A DNA stretch of 64,000 bases from Rhodopseudomonas sp. (GCF_013377015.1 NZ_JACABA010000001.1:1444756-1508755), one strand, 5' to 3'; shown: positions 8,905-18,716, counted from the first letter of the stretch. The notes: generated by a model from the sequence alone, not told the origin. Made by a program: numbers and translations.

Positions 8905-9668
8905 TTCAGCGGCACATAGACGTTGATCACCAGCTTATCCTCGGCGGTCTTCAGCGGGTCCGTGATGTATTCCTCGAGGAAGGTATCCTTGGCCTCGAGC
9001 TTCTTGTCGTCAAGGTGATTGGTGATCGCCTCATAGGTATTGTCCATGTTGTCGTAGGAGCCGCGATGGACGAATTTTAGCGCCTTGCCCTCGGGCGATT
9101 TGCCGATGCTGATGTTCTTGGCCAGATTCTTCGGCTCCTGGGCAACCGGAATTTCCGCCAGGAAGGTGAACCCGGCATCGTCGGTCGAGGTGTAGACGAT
9201 CATCGGATTGCCGGCGGGCTTGATCCCCTGCTTGTCGAGCAGCGCCGTCAGCGTCTTGAATGAATCGGTCAGGGTCTCGAACGCGGCATCCCAGGTGGCA
9301 TTGTTGCTGAGGATCAGCACGGTCTTCGGCTCCAGCGTGATTTGCTCGCCGAAAGGATCGGCGGCCTGCACCGGCGCCGGGGTTGCGGGCGGCGCGGCTG
9401 GGGCGGGGGACGCGGCGGGAGCCTGCGCCGCTGCCGGCGGTGACACCGGCGTTGCAGCTGCGGCCGGTGGTGCCGCGGGAGCCGGCGCAGGGGTTGGCTC
9501 GGGAACCGCTGCGGCAGGCGGAGCCGGCACTGGTGCGGTCGGCGTATCCGCGACCGACGGCGCCGCAGGGGGTGGCGATTGCGCCCACGCATCGGCGATG
9601 CCGAGCGACATCGCGGTCGCCGGGATCAGCCCGAGCAACAGCAAGCGAACAGAACGGGGGCGGTTCAT
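8901..9668 (-). CDS. Secreted protein with Pro/Ala-rich linker and GyrI-like domain
   Basis: The 255-residue product begins with a signal peptide ([30 protein letters not shown]), continues with about 75 residues of Pro/Ala-rich low-complexity linker, and ends with a globular domain of about 140 residues ([31 protein letters not shown] ... FLAEIPVA ... [24 protein letters not shown] ... EEYITDPL). That C-terminal part resembles GyrI-like/AraC effector-binding domains, which bind small molecules. The chosen ATG at 9668 has GGAGA upstream; an ATG at 9683 is possible. It overlaps the SIMPL gene, suggesting a shared envelope role. The ligand is unknown. Confidence 0.75.
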   Translation of the reverse strand: MNRPRSVRLLLLGLIPATAMSLGIADAWAQSPPPAAPSVADTPTAPVPAPPAAAVPEPTPAPAPAAPPAAAATPVSPPAAAQAPAASPAPAAPPATPAPVQAADPFGEQITLEPKTVLILSNNATWDAAFETLTDSFKTLTALLDKQGIKPAGNPMIVYTSTDDAGFTFLAEIPVAQEPKNLAKNISIGKSPEGKALKFVHRGSYDNMDNTYEAITNHLDDKKLEAKDTFLEEYITDPLKTAEDKLVINVYVPLK

Positions 9669-9880
9669 TTCCAAGGTCTCCATGGCCGTATCCGGCCGTT
9701 GCGATCCGCGGCGCCCTGCAAACACGCAACGTCCGTGACCACGTTAACACGCAGCTTCGGTTTTCGTCCCCTGCCAGATCGGGCATCAGGTTGCGCCGTT
9801 GGTCGAGGCCCGCCGACACAGATTTGCCGTACTGGCCAAAGCGCCGACATTCGCCATATAAGTTCGGCAAGGACAGGCTC

Positions 9881-10753
9881 ATGAGCGCGCTGGCAAATCG
9901 CCATTTCAGCAAGATGAACGGGATCGGCAACGAGATCGTGGTGGTGGATCTGCGCGACCACCCTGCGACGGTGACCGCCGACGACGCCCGCGCGGTGGCG
10001 GCGCCGAATGCCGTGCCCTACGACCAACTGATGGTGCTGCAGCCACCGCGGCTCGCCGGCACCGACGCCTTCATCCGGATCTACAATAATGACGGCTCGG
10101 AGTCCGGCGCCTGCGGCAATGGCATGCGCTGCGTGGCGCGGCAGTTATTCGCCGCGACCGGCAAGTCGGCGATGACGTTCGAGACCAAGGCCGGCCTGCT
10201 CAACACCTGGCAGGGGCCTACGCCCGAACTTTATACCGTCGACATGGGGCCGCCGAAATTCGGCTGGCAGGACATTCCGCTGGCGGAGGAGTTCCGCGAT
10301 ACCCGCTCGATCGAATTGCAGATCGGCCCGATCGACGCGCCGGTGCTGCATACGCCATCGGTGGTCAGCATGGGCAATCCGCATGCGATCTTCTGGGTCG
10401 ACGACGTCGAGGCCTACGACCTTGGCCGGTTCGGGCCGCTGCTGGAGAATCACCCGATCTTTCCGGAGCGCGCCAATATCACGCTGGCGCATATCGTCGA
10501 TCGCGATCATATCACGATCCGGACCTGGGAGCGTGGCGCCGGGCTCACCAAGGCTTGCGGCTCGGCGGCCTGCGCCACCGCAGTGGCAGCGGCGCGGTTG
10601 CGGCGGACCAACCGCATTGTGCAGGTCACGCTGCCCGGAGGCGACCTCACCATCGAGTGGCGCAAAAGCGACGATCACGTGCTGATGACCGGCACCGCCA
10701 CCTTCGAATTCGAGGGCCGGTTCGATCCTGCGTTGTTCGCGTCCGTGGCCTGA
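9881..10753 (+). CDS. dapF: Diaminopimelate epimerase
   Basis: Interconverts LL- and meso-diaminopimelate for lysine and peptidoglycan synthesis. The 290-residue product starts [18 protein letters not shown] at an ATG preceded by GGACAGG; a much longer upstream frame is antisense to the preceding gene and was rejected. The two catalytic cysteines are Cys78 ([12 protein letters not shown]) and Cys226 ([12 protein letters not shown]). [11 protein letters not shown] is a further family motif. The stop overlaps the start of mtaB by one base (TGATG), a coupled pair conserved in alphaproteobacteria. Confidence 0.97.
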   Translation: MSALANRHFSKMNGIGNEIVVVDLRDHPATVTADDARAVAAPNAVPYDQLMVLQPPRLAGTDAFIRIYNNDGSESGACGNGMRCVARQLFAATGKSAMTFETKAGLLNTWQGPTPELYTVDMGPPKFGWQDIPLAEEFRDTRSIELQIGPIDAPVLHTPSVVSMGNPHAIFWVDDVEAYDLGRFGPLLENHPIFPERANITLAHIVDRDHITIRTWERGAGLTKACGSAACATAVAAARLRRTNRIVQVTLPGGDLTIEWRKSDDHVLMTGTATFEFEGRFDPALFASVA

Positions 10754-12006
10754 TGGCGGTCGAAATCGTCACCTTCGGCTGCCGCCTCAATGCGTTCGAA
10801 TCCGAGGTGATCCGCCGCGAGGCCGAGGGCGCCGGGATCGCCGACGCCATCGTCATCAACTCCTGTGCGGTTACCAATGAAGCGGTGGCGCAGGCCCGCC
10901 AATCGATTCGCCGACTGAAGCGCGAGCGGCCGGACGTAAGGATCGTGGTCACCGGCTGCGCCGCGCAGACCCAGCCGCAAATGTTCGCCGACATGATCGA
11001 GGTCGACCGTGTTGTCGGCAATGACGACAAGATCCGCGGCGCCGCCTGGCGCGCGGCCCGCGCCGCATTCGATGCCGATGACACGCAGAAGATCGCGGTG
11101 GCCGACATCATGGCGGTGCGCGAGATGGCGCCGCATCTGCTCGACGGCTTCCAGAGCGGGTTGCCGCGGGTGTTCGTGCAGGTGCAGAACGGCTGCGATC
11201 ACCGCTGCACCTTCTGCATCATCCCGTTCGGCCGCGGTAATTCGCGTTCGGTGCCGATGGGCGCGGTGGTCGATCAGGTCCGCGCGCTGACCGAACGCGG
11301 CCACGCCGAGATCGTGCTGACCGGCGTCGATCTCACCAGCTACGGCGCCGACCTTCCCGGCGCGCCGACGCTCGGCGCGCTGACCAAACAGATCCTGCGC
11401 CACGTGCCGGAATTGAAGCGGCTGCGGATCTCGTCGATCGATTCGATCGAGGCCGACAGCGATCTGCTCGACGTCATCGCCAACGAGTCGCGGCTGATGC
11501 CGCATCTGCATCTGTCACTGCAATCCGGCGACGACATCATCCTGAAGCGAATGAAGCGGCGGCACAGCCGCCAGCATGCGGTCGACTTCTGCTCCGAGTT
11601 GCGCCGGGTGCGCCCGGACATCGCCTTCGGCGCCGACATCATCGCCGGGTTTCCGACCGAGACCGAGGCGATGTTTGCGCGCTCGCTGGACCTGGTCACC
11701 GAATGCGACCTCAGCTTCCTGCACGTGTTTCCGTATTCGCCGCGGCCTGGCACGCCGGCGGCGCGGATGCCGCAGGTCGATGGCAACGTAATCAAACAGC
11801 GCGCCAGGCGACTGCGCGACGCCGGCGAAGCGGCACTACGGCGGCGGCTCGAGGCGGAGATCGGCAAGACCCGGGCGGTGCTGATCGAGAGCACCACGCT
11901 GGGCCGCACCGATCATTTCATTCCGGTGGCGATCGTCGGCGACACTCCCGGCGCGGTGCGGACGCTGCGGATGGCCGGGCATGACGGGCAGCGGCTGACG
12001 CTTTGA
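10753..12006 (+). CDS. mtaB: tRNA t6A37 methylthiotransferase MtaB
   Basis: Radical-SAM enzyme that adds a methylthio group to t6A37 of tRNAs. The 417-residue product starts at the ATG overlapping the dapF stop. The N-terminal UPF0004 domain holds Cys10, Cys38 and Cys69 (ligands of the second [4Fe-4S] cluster). The radical-SAM motif is Cys148-x3-Cys152-x2-Cys155 (NGCDHRCTFC). ADIIAGFPTETEAMF and LHVFPYSPRPGTPAARMPQ are typical. The C-terminal TRAM part (AVLIESTTLGRTDHFIPVAI) is short and diverged. The MtaB rather than MiaB assignment rests on the short N-terminus and dapF linkage. Confidence 0.92.
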   Translation: MAVEIVTFGCRLNAFESEVIRREAEGAGIADAIVINSCAVTNEAVAQARQSIRRLKRERPDVRIVVTGCAAQTQPQMFADMIEVDRVVGNDDKIRGAAWRAARAAFDADDTQKIAVADIMAVREMAPHLLDGFQSGLPRVFVQVQNGCDHRCTFCIIPFGRGNSRSVPMGAVVDQVRALTERGHAEIVLTGVDLTSYGADLPGAPTLGALTKQILRHVPELKRLRISSIDSIEADSDLLDVIANESRLMPHLHLSLQSGDDIILKRMKRRHSRQHAVDFCSELRRVRPDIAFGADIIAGFPTETEAMFARSLDLVTECDLSFLHVFPYSPRPGTPAARMPQVDGNVIKQRARRLRDAGEAALRRRLEAEIGKTRAVLIESTTLGRTDHFIPVAIVGDTPGAVRTLRMAGHDGQRLTL

Positions 12007-12022
12007 CGGCGATGGCCCGGCG

Positions 12023-12511
12023 TCATCTGATCCGATAGCCGGCATGGCAGGCGACGCATTGCGCGGTGACCGCCGCCAAGGCCGCGAGCGCCGGCTTGCT
12101 GTCGCCGGTGACCGCGGCGTCCTTGACCGCGATGGCGAACCGGCTGGCGGCGCGGTGCATTCCGGTGCCGGCGTCCTGCATTCCGGCCGGCATGAATGGC
12201 GCGACGTCGTGGGCGCCGTGAAGGGTCAGCGACGACATCCCAAGCCGGGCTTCGGCGATGCTCGCCGCCTCGTCGAGCTTGTCTTGCGCGATCGCGCTTT
12301 GGATTTCCTGAAGCGCCGCCAGATGATCGCGCATATTGGCGAGCATCGGCCGAACGAGATCGTCCGGCATCTGCACCAGCTCGCGGCTGTCGCTCTCCGG
12401 CGCCGCGCCGTGATGGTGCATGTGGCCTTGATGTTGCGCCATCGCGAACGGCATCAGCGGCCCGGTCAACGCCAAAATCATCAGGCTTTTCAATGCAATC
12501 GCTCGACGCAT
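12023..12511 (-). CDS. Cytochrome c'-like monoheme protein, secreted
   Basis: The 162-residue product begins with a signal peptide (MRRAIALKSLMILALTGPLMPFAMA) and a His-rich mature N-terminus (QHQGHMHHHG). The rest is predicted helical and ends with a single heme-binding motif Cys152-V-A-Cys155-His156 about six residues from the C-terminus. A C-terminal CxxCH on a four-helix-like protein is the layout of cytochrome c', which binds gases or transfers electrons in the periplasm; assignment is by architecture only. The ATG overlaps the stop of the upstream pseudouridine synthase gene by one base. The stop faces mtaB across 16 bases with no visible terminator. Confidence 0.65.
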   Translation of the reverse strand: MRRAIALKSLMILALTGPLMPFAMAQHQGHMHHHGAAPESDSRELVQMPDDLVRPMLANMRDHLAALQEIQSAIAQDKLDEAASIAEARLGMSSLTLHGAHDVAPFMPAGMQDAGTGMHRAASRFAIAVKDAAVTGDSKPALAALAAVTAQCVACHAGYRIR

Positions 12512-13248
12512 CAGGTCGCTTCCTCGCTGTCTTGGGTCCACCCGCAGACCATGAGCCGTTGCCGAAGATGCGGCGGGACCGGTGCGGTGACCACGACCGG
12601 CGGCTTGTTGCGCGACAGTGGGATCACGATCTCGCGGGCATGCAGATGCAGGGTCGGTTCGCCGAACCGCGGTCCGCTGCCGTAGATATTGTCGCCGACG
12701 ATCGGCCAGCCCATCGCGGCGCAATGCACCCGCAATTGATGGGTGCGGCCGGTCACCGGCTCCAGCGCCATCCAGGTCAGACCGTCGCCGCGCCCCCGCA
12801 CGGTCCAGTTCGTCACCGCCTTTTGGCCCTCGGGGTCGACCTTCTGCCACCAGCCGCGTTCGGCGTTGAGCCGCCCGAGCGGCAGATCAATGGTGCCCTG
12901 GTCCTCTACCGGGCCGCCCTCGACCACGGCCCAATAGGTCTTGGAAATCCGGCCGTGTTTGAACAGCAGCCCCAGCGACGCGGTGGCCTTGCGGTGGCGG
13001 CCCAGAACCAGGCAGCCGGAGGTATCCCGATCGAGGCGGTGGGCGAGCACTGGCGGCCGCGGCAGGCCGTAGCGCAGAAAATCGAACGAGGATTCCAAAT
13101 TGGCGCCACCCTTGGGGCCGCGATGCACCGGCATTCCGGCCGGCTTGTCGATCACCAGCATCAGCCCGTCGCGATACAGCACCCGGGCCAGCATTTCATC
13201 CGCGGTCAGTTCCGCGCTGTCGGTTCGTTCGGGATGACTTTCGCTCAT
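12511..13248 (-). CDS. RluA-family pseudouridine synthase
   Basis: Converts uridine to pseudouridine in rRNA or tRNA; the target site cannot be read from sequence. The 245-residue product has the catalytic Asp73 in HRLDRDTSG, the first conserved motif LVIDKPAGMPVH, and the RNA-binding segment EPVTGRTHQLRVHCAAMGWPIVGDNIYG. No S4 domain precedes the catalytic domain, as in RluA and unlike RluC/RluD. It is divergent from ftsY with only 28 bases between the start codons, so the two promoters must overlap or lie within coding sequence. Confidence 0.93.
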   Translation of the reverse strand: MSESHPERTDSAELTADEMLARVLYRDGLMLVIDKPAGMPVHRGPKGGANLESSFDFLRYGLPRPPVLAHRLDRDTSGCLVLGRHRKATASLGLLFKHGRISKTYWAVVEGGPVEDQGTIDLPLGRLNAERGWWQKVDPEGQKAVTNWTVRGRGDGLTWMALEPVTGRTHQLRVHCAAMGWPIVGDNIYGSGPRFGEPTLHLHAREIVIPLSRNKPPVVVTAPVPPHLRQRLMVCGWTQDSEEAT

Positions 13249-13276
13249 GGCGTGAAACCGCTAACACAGCCCCATC

Positions 13277-14224
13277 ATGAACGACACGACTGAAACCAAA
13301 AAGCCGAGCTGGTGGCGGCGGCTGTCCGGCGGGCTGAAGCGGACCTCGAGCTCGATCGGCAACGCGCTGGCCGAGTTCGTGTCCAAGCGCAAGCTCGACA
13401 AGGCGATGCTCGAGGAGATCGAGGACGTGCTGCTGCGCGCCGATCTCGGCACCGAGGTGTCGGCGCGGATCGCCGCCGCGGTCGGGGTCGGGCGCTACGA
13501 CAAGATGATCTCCGCCAATGACGTTAAGGAAATCGTGGCCTCCGAGGTTGAGAAGGTGCTGGCCCAGGTGGCGCGGCCGCTGGTGATCGACGCGGTCAAG
13601 AAGCCGTTCGTGATTCTGATGGTCGGCGTCAACGGCTCCGGCAAGACCACCACGATCGGCAAGCTGGCGGCGAAATTCACCGGCGAAGGCCGCAAGGTGA
13701 TGCTGGCCGCCGGTGACACCTTTCGCGCAGCTGCCATCGAGCAGCTGAAGATCTGGGGCGAGCGCACCAAGTCGCCGGTGATCGCCGGCGCGCAGGGGGC
13801 AGATTCGGCCAGTCTGGCATTCAACGCTGTGACCGCGGCGAAGGACGACGGACGCGACGTGTTGCTGATCGACACCGCCGGCCGGTTGCAGAACCGCAAG
13901 GAACTGATGAACGAGTTGGAAAAGGTGGTCCGTGTCATCCGCAAGGTCGATGCCACCGCGCCGCACGCGGTGCTGCTGGTGCTGGACGCCACGGTGGGAC
14001 AAAATGCGCTGTCGCAGGTCGAGGCGTTTGCACGCACCGCTGGCGTCACCGGCCTGGTGATGACCAAGCTCGACGGCACGGCGCGCGGCGGCATTCTGGT
14101 GGCGCTGGCGGAGAAGCACAGACTGCCGGTGCATTTCATCGGCGTCGGCGAAGGGGTCGACGATCTCGCGCCGTTCACCGCGCGGGACTTCGCGCAGGCG
14201 ATCGCGGGGACCGAAGCCACATGA
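13277..14224 (+). CDS. ftsY: Signal recognition particle receptor FtsY
   Basis: Membrane-associated GTPase partner of Ffh that delivers ribosome-nascent chain complexes to SecYEG. The 315-residue product has a short basic N-terminus with an amphipathic segment ([23 protein letters not shown]) instead of the long acidic A domain of E. coli, then the N domain, P-loop GVNGSGKT at 117-124, [22 protein letters not shown] and [10 protein letters not shown], ending with [14 protein letters not shown]. The stop overlaps the yciB start (ATGA), so the two are translationally coupled. Confidence 0.97.
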   Translation: MNDTTETKKPSWWRRLSGGLKRTSSSIGNALAEFVSKRKLDKAMLEEIEDVLLRADLGTEVSARIAAAVGVGRYDKMISANDVKEIVASEVEKVLAQVARPLVIDAVKKPFVILMVGVNGSGKTTTIGKLAAKFTGEGRKVMLAAGDTFRAAAIEQLKIWGERTKSPVIAGAQGADSASLAFNAVTAAKDDGRDVLLIDTAGRLQNRKELMNELEKVVRVIRKVDATAPHAVLLVLDATVGQNALSQVEAFARTAGVTGLVMTKLDGTARGGILVALAEKHRLPVHFIGVGEGVDDLAPFTARDFAQAIAGTEAT

Positions 14225-14838
14225 CCGACAGCCTGCTCGAAAAGAACAAGCCGCATCCGCTGTTCAAGCTCGCCACCGAGCTCGGGCCGCTGCTGATCTT
14301 CTTTTTTGTTAATTCGAAATGGAATCTGTTCGCCGCCACCGGCGCCTTCATGGTCGCGGTGACGGTCGCGATGATCGCTTCCTATGCGGTGACGCGGCAC
14401 GTGCCGATGATTGCGATCGTCACCGCCATCGTCGTGCTGGTATTCGGCACGCTGACGCTGGTGCTGCACGACGAAACCTTCATCAAGATGAAGCCGACCA
14501 TCGTCTATTCGCTGTTCGGGGCGATTCTCGGTGGCGGATTGCTGTTCGGCAAATCGTTCATCGCAATCATGTTCGACCAGATGTTCAACCTCACCCCGCA
14601 GGGCTGGCGGATCCTGACGCTGCGCTGGGCGCTATGGTTCTTCGCCATGGCGGTGCTGAACGAGACCATCTGGCGCACCCAGTCGACCGAGTTCTGGGTG
14701 GCGTTCAAGGTGTTCGGCATGGTGCCGCTGACCATGCTGTTCGCCTTCACCCAGATGCCGCTGATCAAGCGCCATCACCTGGAGCCGGCGACGCTGGAAG
14801 CCGCCGACAGTGAGCGCGGCGATATCAGCAAAGGCTGA
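14221..14838 (+). CDS. yciB: Inner membrane septation protein YciB/IspZ
   Basis: Polytopic inner-membrane protein implicated in intracellular septation and envelope integrity. The 205-residue product has the family signature [19 protein letters not shown] near the N-terminus, [21 protein letters not shown] in the middle, and [20 protein letters not shown] near the end, with about five hydrophobic segments. Its ATG overlaps the ftsY stop, a conserved alphaproteobacterial arrangement. A strong hairpin follows at 14869-14898. Confidence 0.95.
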   Translation: MTDSLLEKNKPHPLFKLATELGPLLIFFFVNSKWNLFAATGAFMVAVTVAMIASYAVTRHVPMIAIVTAIVVLVFGTLTLVLHDETFIKMKPTIVYSLFGAILGGGLLFGKSFIAIMFDQMFNLTPQGWRILTLRWALWFFAMAVLNETIWRTQSTEFWVAFKVFGMVPLTMLFAFTQMPLIKRHHLEPATLEAADSERGDISKG

Positions 14839-14868
14839 TTGGCGAGTTCTCGAAGCACCCTGACGACA

Positions 14869-14898
14869 AACGCACCGGCGTGGGTGCGCCGGTGCGTT
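14869..14898. terminator. Hairpin between convergent genes
   Basis: A perfect 12-bp stem (AACGCACCGGCG at 14869-14880, CGCCGGTGCGTT at 14887-14898) with a 6-base loop lies between yciB and the convergent helix-hairpin-helix gene. The flanking T-runs are weak on both strands, so it may be a bidirectional terminator or an RNA 3'-end stabiliser. Confidence 0.65.
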
Positions 14899-14922
14899 AT
14901 CGAATCATGTAATGACGATCGC

Positions 14923-15294
14923 TCAGCTCTGCTTGGCGATGATCTTGGCCTTGATGCCGTCATAGGTCTTCTGCGGCAAGATCTTCTTCTGCACCAGCTC
15001 ATCCTTGCCCTTGTAGGGGCGACCCTTGATGATCGCGGCCGAATAGGCCTTGCCGACGCCGGGCAGCGCTTCGAGCTGTTCGGCTGTCGCCGAATTGATG
15101 TCCAGCAGTTCGGCCTTCGGCGCAGGGGCCATCTTGTCGGATGTGGCGGCGGGAGCGGCCTTCGGCGCCGGCGCCATCTTGTCGGACTTGGCAGCAGGGG
15201 CGGGCTGCGGCGACTGCGCCATCGCCGGCGCGGTAGCAAGAAAGCCGAGTGCAAGCGCGGCGGCGGTCAGCGAGGCAAGCGTGAAATGACGCAT
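14923..15294 (-). CDS. Secreted helix-hairpin-helix protein (ComEA-like domain)
   Basis: The 123-residue product has a signal peptide ([27 protein letters not shown]), an Ala/Pro/Lys linker with a near-perfect tandem repeat of [10 protein letters not shown], and a C-terminal ComEA-type helix-hairpin-helix domain ([19 protein letters not shown], then the second hairpin around [11 protein letters not shown]). Such domains bind DNA non-specifically; in competent bacteria ComEA binds incoming DNA in the periplasm. A competence role is only a suggestion because no other com gene is in the window. It is transcribed towards yciB. Confidence 0.8.
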   Translation of the reverse strand: MRHFTLASLTAAALALGFLATAPAMAQSPQPAPAAKSDKMAPAPKAAPAATSDKMAPAPKAELLDINSATAEQLEALPGVGKAYSAAIIKGRPYKGKDELVQKKILPQKTYDGIKAKIIAKQS

Positions 15295-15428
15295 GGGTTA
15301 AGTCCCTCCAAGGACGTTGTTAGTAACGCCAACGAGGTAGCTTCCGATTCATGGCGGCGCAATGGCCGCAAAATGAACGGCAGATAAAAGCCAGTAATTA
15401 TTTCGGGGCTGGACCGCGATGGGTCTGG

Positions 15429-16430
15429 TCAGCGCGCGGGCGCGGGGAGCCCCGCGAGCGGATCGAAAGCGGTCCACGCCTCCGGCAGCTTGACGTCGAC
15501 GCCGGCCTTGGCGCCCTCGGCGGTCAGGAATCTCATCGACGTATTCATGTCGTCGAGCAGGATCGGAATCGGTTGCAGCGGCTGATCCAGCGGCCGATTG
15601 AAATCGTCCCAGTGAATCGGCACGACCCGACGCGCCCCGGTCTGTGTGATCAATTCCCGCCAGTAAGCCCCCATATAGGACGACGATTGCTTGCCAAGTT
15701 GGCCGATGCCAAGAAACACCACGTCGGCATGGCGGCCATCGAACGAACCCGGAACGAACCCGGCGCTGGCGTTGATCAACAGCGCCTTGCCGTCGCGTTC
15801 GATCAGCACGGCGAAGCTGGTTCCTTCGCGATAGGCGTTGGCGTGCACCGGTGGGACCAGCGGCGCGGTGATCTCGCCGCCGGTGAACGGGGACGGGACG
15901 TGCCGACTTTGCAATAACGTCACCTTGAAACGGCCGAAGTTCATCGTGTCGCCTGGCCGGCGGATCGCGATACGATCTTCCGGCATGCCCCAGCCGCGCC
16001 CGACATTGGCGGTGGATTCCGAACCGACCAGCAGCGCACCGGTCTGCAACGCCACCTCGGGCGCGTCCATGGCGTGGTCGTAATGCGAATGATTGACGAT
16101 CACCGCCGCCAGCCGGTCGATCCCGGCGCGCTGCAAGCTGGCCTTAATGACCGCCTTGTCCGGGGCGATCTTCTCCAGAAACAGTTGGCGCGAATTCGGC
16201 CGGGTGAAAAAACCGTCGAGCAGGATCTTGGTCTCGCCGTCGTCGAACAGCAGCGTCGAGACGCCGAGGAACGTCACCCGCAACGGAGACGTCGATCTCA
16301 CGTCGGTATCCGGCTTGCCGGCGACAAAGGCCGCGATGTCGGGGCGGTGGGTCAATCCGTAATAGACGTAGCCGGCGGCACCGATCAGCAGCAGCGCGAT
16401 CGCCGCGCCGATCCGGATGACGTATTTCAT
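15429..16430 (-). CDS. Metallo-beta-lactamase fold hydrolase, membrane-anchored
   Basis: Putative metal-dependent hydrolase of the UlaG-like branch; substrate unknown. The 333-residue product starts with a membrane segment (YVIRIGAAIALLLIGAAGYVYYGL) that probably anchors it facing the periplasm. The metal motif is H114-S-H116-Y-D118-H119 (NHSHYDHAMD); TLLQSRHVPSPF and VVPIHWDDFNRPL supply later ligands. It lies 24 bases downstream of ccmG on the same strand and is probably the last gene of the ccm transcript. It is a distant relative of the hydrolase at 7075-8127. A role in cytochrome c assembly is unproven. Confidence 0.8.
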   Translation of the reverse strand: MKYVIRIGAAIALLLIGAAGYVYYGLTHRPDIAAFVAGKPDTDVRSTSPLRVTFLGVSTLLFDDGETKILLDGFFTRPNSRQLFLEKIAPDKAVIKASLQRAGIDRLAAVIVNHSHYDHAMDAPEVALQTGALLVGSESTANVGRGWGMPEDRIAIRRPGDTMNFGRFKVTLLQSRHVPSPFTGGEITAPLVPPVHANAYREGTSFAVLIERDGKALLINASAGFVPGSFDGRHADVVFLGIGQLGKQSSSYMGAYWRELITQTGARRVVPIHWDDFNRPLDQPLQPIPILLDDMNTSMRFLTAEGAKAGVDVKLPEAWTAFDPLAGLPAPAR

Positions 16431-16454
16431 GCGAATTCTCCGAAGAAGCGTCGG

Positions 16455-17042
16455 TTAAGGGGCTGCCCGCAACGCTTTTTCGATCTCGACCTTGAGCACC
16501 TTGTCGAGGTTATCCGGGCTCACCGGGCCGACCAATTTGTAGGCGATGGCGCCGTCGCGGCCGACCACGAAGGTTTCCGGCACGCCGTACACCCCCCATT
16601 CGATCGAAGCGCGGCCGTTGCCGTCGACGCCGACCACCGAGAACGGGTTGCCGTAGCGGCCGAGGAAGCGCCTCGCATTGTCGGGCTTGTCCTTGTAGTT
16701 GATGCCGACGATCTGAATCCGTTTGTCCTCGCTGAGCATCGTCAGCAGCGGTGCCTCGTCGTGACACGGCACGCACCACGACGCCCAGACGTTGACGACG
16801 CTGACCTTGCCCTTGAACTGCGCCGGGTCGAGCCCCGGGACCTGGACGTCGTCGCGGTTGAGGCCCTCCAGCGCCGGCAGCGCGGTGGGCGGCGCCGGGC
16901 GCCCGATCAGCGCTGAGGGGATACGCGAGTGGTCGCCGGCGCCGAGGCCGAAATAGAAGATCGCCGCCAGCGCGGCGAAGATGATCACCGGCAGCGCCAT
17001 CAGCCAGGGTCGGCGGGGTGCGGGAGTGGCCTGATCGCTCAT
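16455..17042 (-). CDS. ccmG: Cytochrome c biogenesis thiol:disulfide oxidoreductase CcmG
   Basis: Membrane-anchored periplasmic thioredoxin-like protein that keeps apocytochrome heme-binding cysteines reduced. The 195-residue product has a transmembrane anchor at about 13-34 ([20 protein letters not shown]) and the redox motif Cys90-V-P-Cys93 in [16 protein letters not shown], followed by [17 protein letters not shown] and the cis-Pro loop YGVPETFVV. The start ATG overlaps the ccmD stop (ATGA). It follows ccmA-B-C-D in one operon. Confidence 0.96.
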   Translation of the reverse strand: MSDQATPAPRRPWLMALPVIIFAALAAIFYFGLGAGDHSRIPSALIGRPAPPTALPALEGLNRDDVQVPGLDPAQFKGKVSVVNVWASWCVPCHDEAPLLTMLSEDKRIQIVGINYKDKPDNARRFLGRYGNPFSVVGVDGNGRASIEWGVYGVPETFVVGRDGAIAYKLVGPVSPDNLDKVLKVEIEKALRAAP

Positions 17043-17218
17043 GAGATATCCGTCGCACTCTTGCCGGATCGACGGACCGCCCCGGCGGCTTCGAGGGCGC
17101 GTAGCCGCGCTTTCTGGCGCCGGTAGTCGAACCCGACCCAGCCGATCAGGATCGCCACCACGATGGCGACCGCCGCGTAGGACCACACGATGAAAGACGC
17201 GTAGGGACCGAGCGCCAT
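17039..17218 (-). CDS. ccmD: Heme exporter protein CcmD
   Basis: Small single-pass membrane protein that releases holo-CcmE from the CcmABC complex. The 59-residue product starts [21 protein letters not shown]: one transmembrane helix followed by a basic tail ([16 protein letters not shown]), the standard CcmD layout. Its ATG overlaps the ccmC stop by one base and its stop overlaps the ccmG start by four, so position supports the call. The frame continues upstream through ccmC in a non-coding phase, and the internal ATG was chosen on position and homology. Confidence 0.92.
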   Translation of the reverse strand: MALGPYASFIVWSYAAVAIVVAILIGWVGFDYRRQKARLRALEAAGAVRRSGKSATDIS

Positions 17219-17952
17219 CAGACCGACCCGGCCCGGCTGGCCTGCATCATCTGCAAGGTGCGGACGCGGCGACGCAGGATCTCGTTGCGCATCGCCGCCA
17301 GATGCAGCGTGACGAACAGCAGCGAGAACGCGATCGCCATCACCAGCAGCGGGATCAGGAAGGACTTGTCCAGGGCCGTTCCGCCCATCCGCATCACCGA
17401 GGCCGGCTGGTGCAGCGTGTTCCACCAGTCGACCGAGAACTTGATCACCGGCAGGTTGATGGCGCCCACCAGGGTCAGGATCGCGGCGGCGCGAGCGGCG
17501 CGCGAGGGGTCCTCGACCGCGCGCCACAGCGCGATCAGCCCGAGATACATCAGAAACAGGATCAGCATCGAGGTCAGGCGAGCGTCCCATTCCCAATAGG
17601 TGCCCCACATCGGCCGGCCCCACAGCGAACCGGTGAATAGCGCCAGGAAGGTGAACGCCGCGCCGATCGGCGCCGCGGTCTTGGCGGCGACGTCGGCCAA
17701 AGGATGCCGCCACACCAGCGTGCCGAGCGCGGCAAGACTCATCACTCCCCAGACGAACATCGACAGCCAGGCATTGGGGACGTGGACGAACATGATCTTG
17801 ACGGTGGCGCCCTGCTGGTAATCGTCCGGCGCCAGCGCCGACTGGATCAGGCCGAGCGTCAGCAGGCACGCGGTCAGGCCGGCCAGCCACGGCAGAATCC
17901 GCGTGGTCAGCGACAAGAACCGGGTCGGATTGGCGAGGTCGGTCAGGCTCAT
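17218..17952 (-). CDS. ccmC: Heme exporter membrane protein CcmC
   Basis: Loads heme onto CcmE for cytochrome c maturation. The 244-residue product starts [15 protein letters not shown] and has six hydrophobic segments. The tryptophan-rich WWD-type motif is visible as [17 protein letters not shown], flanked by candidate heme-ligand histidines (VHVPNAW, TLHQPAS). [18 protein letters not shown] is also typical. The spacer to ccmB is 95 bases, whereas all other junctions in this operon overlap. Confidence 0.96.
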   Translation of the reverse strand: MSLTDLANPTRFLSLTTRILPWLAGLTACLLTLGLIQSALAPDDYQQGATVKIMFVHVPNAWLSMFVWGVMSLAALGTLVWRHPLADVAAKTAAPIGAAFTFLALFTGSLWGRPMWGTYWEWDARLTSMLILFLMYLGLIALWRAVEDPSRAARAAAILTLVGAINLPVIKFSVDWWNTLHQPASVMRMGGTALDKSFLIPLLVMAIAFSLLFVTLHLAAMRNEILRRRVRTLQMMQASRAGSV

Positions 17953-18047
17953 GGCATTCCTGATAGTCGCAGCGGCCGGTGCAGGCAATCCGGGCACCCT
18001 AGCGTCACACGCGCTCCGCGAGAGTTGATCGAGATTAAACCCGGCAC

Positions 18048-18716
18048 TCAATCCTGCCCGTGACGCAGGCTGGCCGCTGCGGCAAATGGTCCGATCACCA
18101 TGCTGGCCAGCGACAGCGCACACAGGATCGAGAACGGCGTGCCGAACGGAACCGGCCCGGAAATCGCCGCTTGCGACGCCGCCACCCCGAAAATCAGCAC
18201 CGGAATCGACAATGGCAGCACCAGCACCGCCATCAGCAGCCCGCCGCGATGCAGCGTCACCGCCAGCGCCGCCCCGATCATGCCGGTGAAGGTCAGCGCC
18301 GGGGTTCCGGCCAGCAGCGTCAACATCACCGCCAATGACGCCGTCCCGTCGAGATTGAGCAGCAGACCGAGCACCGGCGTGGCGACGATCAGCGGCAGGC
18401 CGGCGGCCAGCCAATGCGCCAGCGCCTTGGCGGCGCAGGCCAGCTCCAGCGGGGTCCGGCTCATCACGATCAGATCGAGCGAGCCGTCCTCGGCGTCGGC
18501 CATGAACAGCCGGTCGAGCGTCAACAGGCTGGCGAGCAGCGCCCCGAGCCAGAGCACCGCGGGACCGATTCGCGCCAGCAGCTTGAGGTCCGGCCCGACC
18601 GCGAACGGCATCAGCACCACCACGGTGAGAAAGAACAGCACCCCGATCAACGCGCCGCCGCCGACGCGCAGCGCGATCCTCACGTCGCGGCGGATGATGG
18701 AACCCAGCGCGCTCAC
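18048..18716 (-). CDS. ccmB: Heme exporter membrane protein CcmB
   Basis: Permease subunit of the CcmABC complex that works with CcmA and CcmC to release holo-CcmE. The 222-residue product has six hydrophobic segments and the family motif [30 protein letters not shown], with [11 protein letters not shown] later. The ATG overlaps the ccmA stop by four bases. Confidence 0.95.
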   Translation of the reverse strand: MSALGSIIRRDVRIALRVGGGALIGVLFFLTVVVLMPFAVGPDLKLLARIGPAVLWLGALLASLLTLDRLFMADAEDGSLDLIVMSRTPLELACAAKALAHWLAAGLPLIVATPVLGLLLNLDGTASLAVMLTLLAGTPALTFTGMIGAALAVTLHRGGLLMAVLVLPLSIPVLIFGVAASQAAISGPVPFGTPFSILCALSLASMVIGPFAAAASLRHGQD

